From IMG/VR virus record IMGVR_UViG_3300009008_000107, positions 1 through 37,956 of that record: a DNA stretch of 37,956 nt; one strand, written 5' to 3'. The DNA comes from a virus. The notes beneath the pieces were generated by a model. That model was not told the DNA's origin. It saw nothing but the letters and a program-made list of their open reading frames with translations, and did no database searches. The number at the start of each line of letters is the position of its first letter. The stretch's first letter is position 1. This document shows, one piece after another, positions 7,496 to 16,600 of the stretch. Both the position numbers and the translations under genes were made by a program.

Positions 7496-9178
7496 ATGAG
7501 TAAGGCAACCCTAACAGATATAACAACATCTCACGCTTCAGTCAATAGCTTGAATGATAACTTCCAAGCTATTGAAGAGGGGTTTGATAATACTATTAGT
7601 CGAGATGGTTCTGCTCCAAATGAGATGAAAGCTAATATTGATATGAATAATAACGAGATTATTAATATAGCAGCCCCAACATCTGATAGTTCAGCAGCCA
7701 GATGGGGTGATATAAGAGAAGTCACCAGTGTTGATATATCTCCGTCTATTTTAACTGGGGATGCCGGAAAAGTTCTTACTGTTAACCAAGGAGAAGATGG
7801 AGCAGTATGGGTGGAAAGTGAAGAGATACCTTTTTTATCTGAAATAGATAAAGGTAGGATATTAAAAGTAAACAATAGCGGAACAGTTGTTAGTTGGGAA
7901 GATAAAGATATTATCAATGTCAAAGACTTAGGTGCTATAGGTGATGGAGTAGCAGATGATACTTCTATTATTCAATCTGCTATCCTCACTCAAAAGAATA
8001 AAGGTGGGGGTAAGGTTTATATACCTAGTGGGGTATATAAAATTACCACACCTCTCATGTTACACAATGCAAGTGGTGTTTCTATTATAGGTGATGGTGG
8101 AGGTTGGGGTAAGTTTACAAATAAAACAACCTTTACAGCTCCTACGATGTTAAAAGCAGAAGCAAGTATAGGTGGTATTTTTTCTATCAAAACACATCAA
8201 GACTCTGATTATATTTCAAACTCAATAGAAATAGAAGGTATAGGTCTAAACTGTAATGATTTAGCAACAAATGGTATATGGATCCAATCTATATCTGGTT
8301 CTCAATTTACTGATATAACTATTATAGATTCTATTTCACATGGTATCCATTTATCTTGTCTTGATGATGAGCTTACCTATGATGCTGCTGATAATCAGGG
8401 TAATTATTTTCACAACATCACTATTGTAACAGAGCAAGGGAACTGTATCTTATTAGGTGGGAATAATGGAAATAGTTCCACAAGGGGGGCTAATACCAGC
8501 TTAAATCATTTTGAAAATATACATCTAAATATTAGAGATAATGATGGGTTTGTATTTGGTTATTCTGATGGTAATACCTTAACTTCCCTGTTTACATTTA
8601 GACCTAGTGGAAATATAGGGAAAGGGTTAGTATTCTTAGGTGATGATACTTCAAACGGTCTTCATACAAGACATAATATCTGTTATAATATACAAACAGC
8701 ACAAGCTGGAGTTTTAGCACAAGCTGGCACGAGTAGTAGCTCATCAAATAATTGTATCATAGGGTTTAACTTAGGAAATACAGGAATAAATAACCCACCT
8801 GAGATAGAGGATGGGGCAGAATTATCTTATATATCTCCTGATCTAATTAAGTATCTAGCAGGAAAGCATGTTTGTGTAGATGGGGTTAATGATACAGCTT
8901 TACATGCTAACGCACAAACTCAGATAAATAATATGGGAACGGAGAGTATTAGAGTTTTTAACGGTAGTAGTAATCACATGAGAATACTTACTGATACAGC
9001 AGAGTGGACTATCAGGATAGATAGTTCTTCTGGAGATTTAGATATTATAAGAACATCTGGCTCTGGCAAGTTAAGTATCCCAGGAACTGGTCAGTTAGAG
9101 ATTGGTTATAAACCTGTAACTTATGGATCTGTAGATTCTGGTGGGGCAGGTTATAAAGTATTAAGAGTACCAAATTAA
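7496..9178 (+). CDS. Tailspike/tail fibre with right-handed beta-helix (pectate lyase-like) domain
   Basis: The protein has 560 residues. The N-terminal ~70 residues (TSHASVNSLNDNFQAIEEGF, then NIDMNNNEIINIAAP) are of the type that attach fibres to podophage virions. Two short repeats follow, GKVLTVNQGEDGAVW (91-105) and GRILKVNNSGTVVSW (120-134). From residue 141 the motif NVKDLGAIGDGVADDT opens a pectate_lyase_3 beta-helix. It continues through stacked strands (GGGKVYIPSGVYKI; GVSIIGDGGG) to about 400, then a C-terminal trimerisation-like region. Beta-helix spikes bind and often cut host surface polysaccharide. Catalytic residues cannot be assigned by eye. Its place next to the capsid gene, not at the tail-fibre position, is unusual for a T7 relative. 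Confidence 0.85.
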   Translation: MSKATLTDITTSHASVNSLNDNFQAIEEGFDNTISRDGSAPNEMKANIDMNNNEIINIAAPTSDSSAARWGDIREVTSVDISPSILTGDAGKVLTVNQGEDGAVWVESEEIPFLSEIDKGRILKVNNSGTVVSWEDKDIINVKDLGAIGDGVADDTSIIQSAILTQKNKGGGKVYIPSGVYKITTPLMLHNASGVSIIGDGGGWGKFTNKTTFTAPTMLKAEASIGGIFSIKTHQDSDYISNSIEIEGIGLNCNDLATNGIWIQSISGSQFTDITIIDSISHGIHLSCLDDELTYDAADNQGNYFHNITIVTEQGNCILLGGNNGNSSTRGANTSLNHFENIHLNIRDNDGFVFGYSDGNTLTSLFTFRPSGNIGKGLVFLGDDTSNGLHTRHNICYNIQTAQAGVLAQAGTSSSSSNNCIIGFNLGNTGINNPPEIEDGAELSYISPDLIKYLAGKHVCVDGVNDTALHANAQTQINNMGTESIRVFNGSSNHMRILTDTAEWTIRIDSSSGDLDIIRTSGSGKLSIPGTGQLEIGYKPVTYGSVDSGGAGYKVLRVPN

Positions 9179-9187
9179 GAGGTTAAT

Positions 9188-9931
9188 ATGAAACTAACAC
9201 TACTAGACATGATCCAAAACATCTTATCTGATATGGATTCAGATAGTGTGAACAATATAGGGGATACACCAGAATCGTTACAGGTAGCTTCTATTATTAA
9301 AGATACTTATTATCATATCATTAATAATAGAATCTTTCCAACTGAAATGGAAGTAACTACTCTTAATTTTTCAGGTAGTACAGTTAACCCTACTAAGTTC
9401 ACCTTACCTGAATCAATCCAACAGGTTAAATGGATTAAGTATAATAACAAGGTTGAGGGATCTAATAAGTTAAAGTACACAGATATTACCTATCTGGAAC
9501 CGTCTGAGTTTCTTAGCTATGTACTGGACAGGGACTCTACAAATTCTAATACCTTAATAGTTGAAGATGGGGATATAACCTTACTGATTAAGAACAACAT
9601 TAACCCTACCTATTGGACTTCTTTTGATGATGAACATATCTTCTTTGATTCTTTCAATGTAGCTATAGGTGCTACCATGACCCAGAGTAACCTTATGTGT
9701 TATGTGGAGAAAGAACCAAGTTGGCAAACAATAGATACCTTCATACCTGACCTACCATCAAAAGCTTTCTCTTATCTATTATCAGAAGCTAAGTCAGCTT
9801 GTTTCATTAAGATCAAACAAGTAGCTAGTCAGAAAGATGAGCAGGTATCTAGGTTACAGAGGAATTATCTATATGGTGAGAAATATAGAACTGGTGGTGG
9901 TGTAGTTTACCCAAACTATGGGAGGAAGTAA
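9188..9931 (+). CDS. Tail tubular protein A (T7 gp11-like adaptor)
   Basis: The protein has 247 residues against 196 in T7. It opens with MKLTLLDMIQNILSDMDSD, then NIGDTPESLQVASIIKDTYY. This helix-rich start (hhL..hQ.hL..hgsd.VnsI.dt.Es.QVA.hl...Y) is characteristic of podophage gp11-type gatekeeper/adaptor proteins. The C-terminal part is helical and includes SEAKSACFIKIKQVASQKDE and an Arg-rich tail (SRLQRNYLYGEKYRTGG). The protein forms a ring between portal and nozzle. It is followed closely by the gp12-like nozzle gene, as in T7. Confidence 0.88.
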   Translation: MKLTLLDMIQNILSDMDSDSVNNIGDTPESLQVASIIKDTYYHIINNRIFPTEMEVTTLNFSGSTVNPTKFTLPESIQQVKWIKYNNKVEGSNKLKYTDITYLEPSEFLSYVLDRDSTNSNTLIVEDGDITLLIKNNINPTYWTSFDDEHIFFDSFNVAIGATMTQSNLMCYVEKEPSWQTIDTFIPDLPSKAFSYLLSEAKSACFIKIKQVASQKDEQVSRLQRNYLYGEKYRTGGGVVYPNYGRK

Positions 9932-9937
9932 GCAAGT

Positions 9938-10123
9938 ATGCCAAAGAAAAGAACTACATATAAAAAGACCGTAACAGTTATCCCAGTCCCCCAAACATCT
10001 TTAGTAAAGCTAAAGTTCAAAGGTGGTGGGGAGTTACCTAATAGGTTAAAAGGTAGCTTTACAACTAAGGAACTAGCCCTCAAAGCTTTTGAGAGGTACA
10101 AACTTAACAAAGGTATTAAATAG
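9938..10123 (+). CDS. Small basic protein between tail tube genes
   Basis: This 61-residue protein of unknown function is strongly basic: MPKKRTTYKKTVTVIPVPQT at the start, then KLKFKGGGELPNRLKGSFTT and ELALKAFERYKLNKGIK. The gene has AGGAAG upstream of its ATG, starts 6 bases after the gp11-like gene and ends 2 bases before the gp12-like gene. This shows it is translated as part of the tail operon. Its charge suggests DNA or acidic-protein contact, but no family was recognised. Confidence 0.65.
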   Translation: MPKKRTTYKKTVTVIPVPQTSLVKLKFKGGGELPNRLKGSFTTKELALKAFERYKLNKGIK

Positions 10124-10125
10124 CT

Positions 10126-12579
10126 ATGGGTAGAAAAGCTGGTACTAAAGAGTATAAAACTTTTGTTCAAGGTTTAATCACTGAGGCTAATGCCCTTACC
10201 TTTCCTGAGAACGCTAGTATTAATGAGGAGAACTTTGTTCTTAATCATGATGGTAGTAGAGAAAGACGGTTAGGGTTTGATGTAGAAACTAATAGCGATT
10301 GGCAATCTACTGGCTTCTCTTATACCAGCGAAGAAAGAAAAACTATATCTACTTTCGTATGGGCAAATGTAGCTAATAACGCAAATAAAAGCTTTTTAGT
10401 AGTACAGTATGGAACTAAGATATTCTTTTATGATATATCAGAGGACTCAACTAATATCTCTTCATCTTATGTAGCTTCCCTTACCTTAACAGAAAGGGTA
10501 GGAAGTACAGGTGGAGAAGAGTATGTAAGTTTTGCATCTGGTAACGGTATCCTTATTGTGACAGGTAGTGATCTTAAACCACAGTATGTATCATATGAGT
10601 CACCTAATGTTTTTAATAAAACAGAAATAAATATTAAGATAAGAGATTTCTGGGGTGTTGAGAACCTTAATCCTGCTCCTGGCTATGAAACACCTAATAT
10701 AGATACAAGACCTATAAGGTTAAACAAGTATCATAAATATAACCTTTTTAACCAAGGATGGGTGCTGAGTAAGATGATGAAATTCATATCTCATCACCCA
10801 TCTGTGGGTTATCAGGCAGCATTTTCAAACCTCACAGGAGACTACAACCCAAAGATAGGAGTTTATCCCTCAAATGCTGACATCCAACATCATGGTAACT
10901 ATACAAATGTAAGCTCTGGAAAAACTTCTTGGACTTCTTCAGAAGTTAAAGCCATGAACCTCGGTACTACTCCAGCTCCTAAAGGTAAATATATCATAGA
11001 TGCTTTTGAAAGGAGCAGTTCAAGAGAGTCAGAATCTGGTCTATCAGGTCTCACTTTGGATAAAGAAAAAGGAAGACCTTCAGTAGCCTGCTACCACTCT
11101 AGTAGGGTGTTCTACTCTGGTATCATCTCAGAACTAGAAGGGACTGAACCTAGAACCCCTAACTATAGTGGTATTATCTTCTTCAGTCCTACACTAACTA
11201 ATATAACTAAGATAGGTAACTGTCACCAAGAAGCTGACCCTACATCACAGGATATATCAGACTTAGTAGCTACTGATGGTGGTACGCTACTCCTACCTGA
11301 AGCTAATAAAATACTCCAACTGATATCTACTGGTTCTTCTATCTTTGTAATAGCAGATAACGGAATATGGGAGATCAGGTCTGGTGAATCAGGATTTGCA
11401 CCTGATGATTACCTTATATCTAAAGTATCAAATATAGGGGCTATAGGTAGGGACTCTATTATCTCAACTGAGATGGGGATCATGTATTGGTCTGATACTG
11501 GTATCTACATGATAACCCAACATGAGGTAACAGCAGAATACCATAGCTCTAATATATCTGAACAGAGTATTCAAACCTTCTTTGATTCAATACCTAATCA
11601 GAACAAGAAAAATGTAAAAGCTTTTTATGACCCCTCTGATAAGGTTGTAAGGTGGTTGTATAACTCTGACATATCATCAGATGGTATTAATTATAAGAAC
11701 AGGTATAACGCAGAGCTTATATTAGATATTAGATTAAAAGCTTTTTATAAAAACAAGATAGAAGAAAGTGAACCATATATAGCCTCTATTTTTAACACTA
11801 CACCTTTTAATACCTACACTGCACAAGCAACAGTAACAGACAACGGAGTTACTGTTGTTGACGGAGACTCTGAAGTAACTGATACTGTTACAGGTTTTAG
11901 GGGCAACACAGTACATAATAAATACCTGATATTTAAGAAGGTATTTAATAATAACACATACTCTACTGGTAATATACTAAGTGAGATAGGTGATATACTA
12001 TCTTCTGAGTATTTAGTACATACAGAGACATCTCTTGGTAATGTCTTATCTGAATCAGGTAACACCTTAACAACAGAGCTAGGGGATAACCTTACTTGGA
12101 CTGAGATAATAACAACTGAACATGAAGACCATATCAACAAAGAGGTTGTAATAGGTTATCAATGGTACTTATCTTTTGGGGAATACAACAACCTAGACTA
12201 TTTAGATTGGGATACTGAGAATTACAACTCTTATCTAATAACAGGCCATGACTTGTTTGAGAAGGTAACATCTACTAAACAGGTATCTTATATGTCTATG
12301 TTCTTTAATTATTTAGATAATTCAAGTTGTAAAGTAAGACCAAGGTGGAACTTCTCAGACCATGAGGACTCAGGTAAATGGGGTGAAGAGTTTGAAGGGT
12401 ATAAGCTTAAAGGTTTAGTTTTAGAAGACCCTGAGTATAACTATGGCTATTCAGTGGTGACAACTAAGAATAAACTAAGAGGGTCAGGGAAAGCTCTTAG
12501 TTTACATATCTCTTCAAGTGAAGGTAAACCTATGCACCTACTCGGTTGGTCTCTTGATATCCAAGGAACTACTATATGA
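10126..12579 (+). CDS. Tail tubular protein B (T7 gp12-like nozzle)
   Basis: The protein has 817 residues, close to T7 gp12 (794). The N-terminus KTFVQGLITEANALTFPENA followed by NEENFVLNHDGSRERRLGFD is the conserved opening of podophage nozzle proteins (f.qGlite...l.fP......E.N......G...rR.G.d). A beta-rich body follows, with GTTPAPKGKYIIDAFERSS and later FVIADNGIWEIRSG and GIMYWSDTGIYMITQ segments. The protein forms the hexameric tail nozzle that contacts the receptor and fibres. The last 4 bases overlap the next gene (ATGA). Confidence 0.92.
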   Translation: MGRKAGTKEYKTFVQGLITEANALTFPENASINEENFVLNHDGSRERRLGFDVETNSDWQSTGFSYTSEERKTISTFVWANVANNANKSFLVVQYGTKIFFYDISEDSTNISSSYVASLTLTERVGSTGGEEYVSFASGNGILIVTGSDLKPQYVSYESPNVFNKTEINIKIRDFWGVENLNPAPGYETPNIDTRPIRLNKYHKYNLFNQGWVLSKMMKFISHHPSVGYQAAFSNLTGDYNPKIGVYPSNADIQHHGNYTNVSSGKTSWTSSEVKAMNLGTTPAPKGKYIIDAFERSSSRESESGLSGLTLDKEKGRPSVACYHSSRVFYSGIISELEGTEPRTPNYSGIIFFSPTLTNITKIGNCHQEADPTSQDISDLVATDGGTLLLPEANKILQLISTGSSIFVIADNGIWEIRSGESGFAPDDYLISKVSNIGAIGRDSIISTEMGIMYWSDTGIYMITQHEVTAEYHSSNISEQSIQTFFDSIPNQNKKNVKAFYDPSDKVVRWLYNSDISSDGINYKNRYNAELILDIRLKAFYKNKIEESEPYIASIFNTTPFNTYTAQATVTDNGVTVVDGDSEVTDTVTGFRGNTVHNKYLIFKKVFNNNTYSTGNILSEIGDILSSEYLVHTETSLGNVLSESGNTLTTELGDNLTWTEIITTEHEDHINKEVVIGYQWYLSFGEYNNLDYLDWDTENYNSYLITGHDLFEKVTSTKQVSYMSMFFNYLDNSSCKVRPRWNFSDHEDSGKWGEEFEGYKLKGLVLEDPEYNYGYSVVTTKNKLRGSGKALSLHISSSEGKPMHLLGWSLDIQGTTI

Positions 12580-13034
12580 GTATAACTTATCAAGTTGAGA
12601 AACTAGTTAAGATATTACCAGAAGTAACTGAGCTTATAAAAGAACACTGGAAAGAGATAGCGCATGACCAAGATAAAATTAAACTTAATCCTAACTGGGG
12701 AAAGTATATAGAACTTGAACAACAAAACATTATTCATATCATAACAGTAAGAGAAAAGAGAAAGATTATAGGGTATAATTGTTTTATTGTGATGCCCCAT
12801 CTTCACCATAGGGATCATATCTTTGCAGTTAATGATGTACTTTTCCTAAAGAAAGAATATAGGAAAGGGATGGTAGGTATTAAACTAATAAAAAGATCAG
12901 AACAATACTTATCCTTACTTAATGTAAGTAAGATATACATAACAAGTAAGGTAAACACTACACTAGGTAAACTTCTCCCTAGATTAGGGTATGAAAAAGA
13001 AGAAGAGAACTATAGTAAATATATAGGAGATTAA
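12576..13034 (+). CDS. GNAT-fold acetyltransferase-like protein at the T7 gp13 position
   Basis: The protein has 152 residues. The central segment DVLFLKKEYRKGMVGIKLIK (about residues 87-106) fits GNAT motif A, with YRKGMVG at the acetyl-CoA phosphate-binding loop. A later NTTLGKLLPRLGYEKEEENY resembles motif B (N......LG F/Y). T7 gp13, an internal virion assembly protein lying in the same place between the nozzle and gp14 genes, also belongs to a GNAT-like family (DUF2833 type). It could therefore be a virion-assembly protein that has kept the fold, or an active acetyltransferase; sequence alone does not decide. It is coupled to the gp12-like gene by a 4-base overlap. Confidence 0.75.
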   Translation: MSITYQVEKLVKILPEVTELIKEHWKEIAHDQDKIKLNPNWGKYIELEQQNIIHIITVREKRKIIGYNCFIVMPHLHHRDHIFAVNDVLFLKKEYRKGMVGIKLIKRSEQYLSLLNVSKIYITSKVNTTLGKLLPRLGYEKEEENYSKYIGD

Positions 13035-13035
13035 G

Positions 13036-13641
13036 ATGGCAGGTGCAGCATTAGCGATAGGGACAATTCTAGGAGCTTCGGGTACAGCAGCTACTGCTCT
13101 TGGAGCAACAATGATAATTTCTGGTGGTTTAGCAGTGGGTTCTATGGCTATGCAGCATAAAGCTACAAGTAAAGCAGCTAAAGCCCAGAAGAAACAACTA
13201 CAGGCTAGTAACAGAATATCTAAGATCAAAGAGCGTAAGGCTAAAGTAAAACAAGTTAGACAAGAAAGAATCTCTAGGGCTTTAGGGTTTCAGAGGGCTG
13301 CAAGAGCTGGTGGTGGTACTCCGGGTCTTGTAGGTGCTTCAGGGTTCCAAGGTGCTATGGGTTCCTTAGCCTCTCAGACAGCTTCTAATATTGGTATGAT
13401 GGGTCAGATATCAAGAGAGCAAGATACAATGGTTGGACACCAGATGGATATGTATGAACACCAAAAAGATGCTTCTATGTGGGGAGCAGTAGGTCAACTG
13501 TCTGGTTCTATCTTTCAAAACTTAGGTGGTTTTGGTACGGTGGCTAAAGGCATGAAAACTCCTAAACCAAAACCAAGTGTCCCATGGGGGGGTAACTCCC
13601 TTGGTACAGGTACTTTTGGGTTTAAACCAATCACCCCATAA
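13036..13641 (+). CDS. Internal virion (ejection) protein, T7 gp14-like
   Basis: The protein has 201 residues. It has a hydrophobic Ala/Gly-rich N-terminal stretch of about 35 residues (ALAIGTILGASGTAATALGA), able to insert in membrane. A basic coiled-coil follows (KATSKAAKAQKKQLQASNRI, then KERKAKVKQVRQER), and then a Gly/Met/Gln-rich C-terminal part (GTPGLVGASGFQGAMGSLAS). This arrangement is that of gp14, the ejection protein that forms the outer-membrane pore during T7 DNA entry. The position before two giant internal proteins supports the call. Confidence 0.82.
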   Translation: MAGAALAIGTILGASGTAATALGATMIISGGLAVGSMAMQHKATSKAAKAQKKQLQASNRISKIKERKAKVKQVRQERISRALGFQRAARAGGGTPGLVGASGFQGAMGSLASQTASNIGMMGQISREQDTMVGHQMDMYEHQKDASMWGAVGQLSGSIFQNLGGFGTVAKGMKTPKPKPSVPWGGNSLGTGTFGFKPITP

Positions 13642-13674
13642 ATAGGGTAGGGTTAGATTAAAGGTGGATAATAT

Positions 13675-16600
13675 ATGAACTACTATGAAGAAACAGAGGC
13701 ATACCCAGATGAGATGTTATCTTTTGAAGAGAGCAGGGAAAGAGAAGTTCCTGACCAGATAGCTACTGATAGGGCTGCTTATTCCCTTTATCTCGAATCA
13801 GCAGAACAAGACCTTCCTATTGATGTAGCTAGTTTTGATAAAGAGGTAGAACTAAACAAAGAAGATGATCCCTCTTCAAAGTTTAACTCTTACGCTGATA
13901 TCTTGGTAGCTGAGTCTGAAGATAAGGTTTCAGAAGATATCTGGTTAGCTATGTCAACATCTTCTGAAGAGTGGAGTCCTGCACAAGTAGGTGCAGTCTT
14001 TGATAAGTTAGAAGCAGATAAGGAAGCCTACTGGAAAGAGAAGAAAGATGAGCATTTCAGAGATATTACAGAAGCTTATATGGAGCTTGGGGAACAAGGG
14101 TTCAAGGCTCCTCCCGTTGAACAGGCTTCTACTCTTGATGATATCCCCTTATCTGCTATACCATATATCCAACACCAAGGGGTGATAGATTATTATGATC
14201 TTCAATCCACTAAAGAGTCTCTTATAAAGGATCACCCACTTAGCTTCTATCAAGTAGTTAAAGGTTTACTTCAAGATATCACTCCCATAACGCCTTTCAT
14301 AAAGAGACATGGCCCTGCTAAAGTCTTAATGGAAGAGTTACAGAAAGACTACCCTGATCTTAAAGCCCCAAAGTTTGGGACTGGGAGGGTCTTATATGCT
14401 ATCAGAGATTATGCCAACAACTTACCAACCTTTAAAGAACAGAAAGATTTCCTTATCAAGGTATCTAATAAAATAAAAGAAGGTGAGGCTTGGTACAACT
14501 CTAGTCAGTGGCAACAGTGGGACTTTAACCATCAGATTCTTGAAGAGAGTGAAAACTGGGCTACAGCTAACAGGTGGTTGGAGAATACAGGTGAAGTCCT
14601 TGATGCTTTTATAGTAGGTGGTATATTAAAAGGGGTAGGTAAATCAATTAAACTTGGTCTTATGCCTAAGTTGTTTACAAAAGATATAATCACCAAACCT
14701 GTCCAAGCTCTCCATGTAATAAGAACTATTTTAGATGGTGGAGAGAACGCTGAACTGTTCATAAAAGCTACAGGTTTAGATCAGGAAACTATTCTAAAAT
14801 ATCTCCTACCTGATATTAAGAATGTAGATAAACAAGTACCACCTGATGTAACTAATCTTCTTGCAAGGTTAGCTCACAACGAAGCAGCCCTAGAGATTCT
14901 AAAAGAGGCGCAAAAGAAAGGCGGTATCTTTCAGGAAGAAGTTTATCAAGCTGTAGCAGAAAGACTTGTTAAGGAAGCCCCTGTTATTGGTAAGCTAGAT
15001 GAGGGTGGGTTCCAGTTAAACAGGACTATCCTTGACATAGATTATAATAAGGGTGAAATCAAGTATAATGGATATGTAGGTAAAGCTTTAGGCACTGAGG
15101 GGTTTAAAAACGAAGGTGCTGCTAGAATGTTTGGTAGTTTTCAAGATACTTTTGGTAAAGAAGGTAAGGATTGGTTTATTGAAGAGTTAGTTACAGGTAA
15201 CTGGTATATCAAGAAATCTTTTACTAGGGCTATCCTACCTGAAGATGTTGCACCTATCTCAGAGAAGATGATTGGTGGTGGTGGTATCTTCTTTGGTAAA
15301 TACTCTCATTTCTTTATGGATATAAATGCCCTTCGTAAGGGTACAGAGGGGATGGATATCTCAGCAGGGTGGGCAGGAGCTGAAGGTAAAGCACAGTTCA
15401 TCCAAGATAGATTTGAAGCTATTCTTAAACCTCTTGATAGGGTGAAAGGTAAAGCTAAACAAGCTCAAGTCACAGAAGTATTAAAGAGATGGGAAGAGGG
15501 TAGGTATGTAGATTGGAATGAGGTTTCTCATCTTGATGATGCACAGAAGGAAGCAGTGTATGCTATTAGAGATGCTTCAGATTTACAATACATTCTAAAC
15601 AACAGTATCCTTAGAGGTGATCTTGTCAAGGGTGGAGTGAAAGAGATCAGGAATACTAAAACTGGTCTAGTTGTTCTTGCTACTCCAATTAAGAAAGCAA
15701 GTGGGGTTAAGATAAAAAATGGTGATGGAACAGTATCTGTCTTTGATAGTAGAAAGTATGGTAAACCTGTTAATGGAAAGAAGGAGTTTGTAGAGGGTTT
15801 AGAGCCTGTATCTCGAATGAGTATGGAGGAGGTAAAGGAACTGTATAAAGAGGGCTTCTCTTTAGCAAGGGTATCTAAAGGTTTAGGGCAAGGTAAAGCC
15901 CCTTATATCCTTGTTAAGTCTTCTGATGGCGTTAGAGTTAAAGAGTTGCCACCTTTTGTACTGAACTACATACAAGGTTCTATTACTCGTAGATACAAGG
16001 ACAACTGGTTTGTTAAGATGGAAGAGTTTGATCCTGATAAACAGAAGTTTGTAGAGATTGAGACCTTATCTAGTCATAAAATGAGAGGGCAAGCTGCCCT
16101 TGAGGCTAAGAAACTAAATAGTGCAAATAAAGATTCTAATATAAAGTATATCCATAGGGAAGACATGAATATTAGATTAGCTGAAGGCTTATCTGAAGCT
16201 CGTAACTCATACCTAAAGAACACTGGTAGGTTATACTTCTCTAAAAGGAAAGAGGTGCAGTTAAAGAACTCAGTCACCCAAGACCCTTATGAGTCTATCA
16301 CTTCCTCTATCTTTGGTATTAGTAGGAAGGTAGGTATTCAACCCATGACTCAGAAAGAAAAAGCTAGGTGGATAGTATCATGGGGTAAAAGGTGGGGGAT
16401 GAAAGAGTTCCCTGTCACCTATCACCAGCTTCTATCTAAATTAGAAGGGGCTGTTAGTTTATCTGACCCTGTAGTAAAAAAAGCTATAGCTGATTGGGCT
16501 ATGATTAAACATACAGAGGAGATTGCAGATCCCTTTACTTTCAGAGTGAATAGGATTATAGAGAATATAGGTAACTCTTTATTTGACAAGGGGTGGAAGA

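Noticed and set aside
11734-12140. Minus-strand open frames inside the tail tubular B gene
   Set aside because: These are antisense frames in an AT-rich gene with no ribosome site or recognisable domain.
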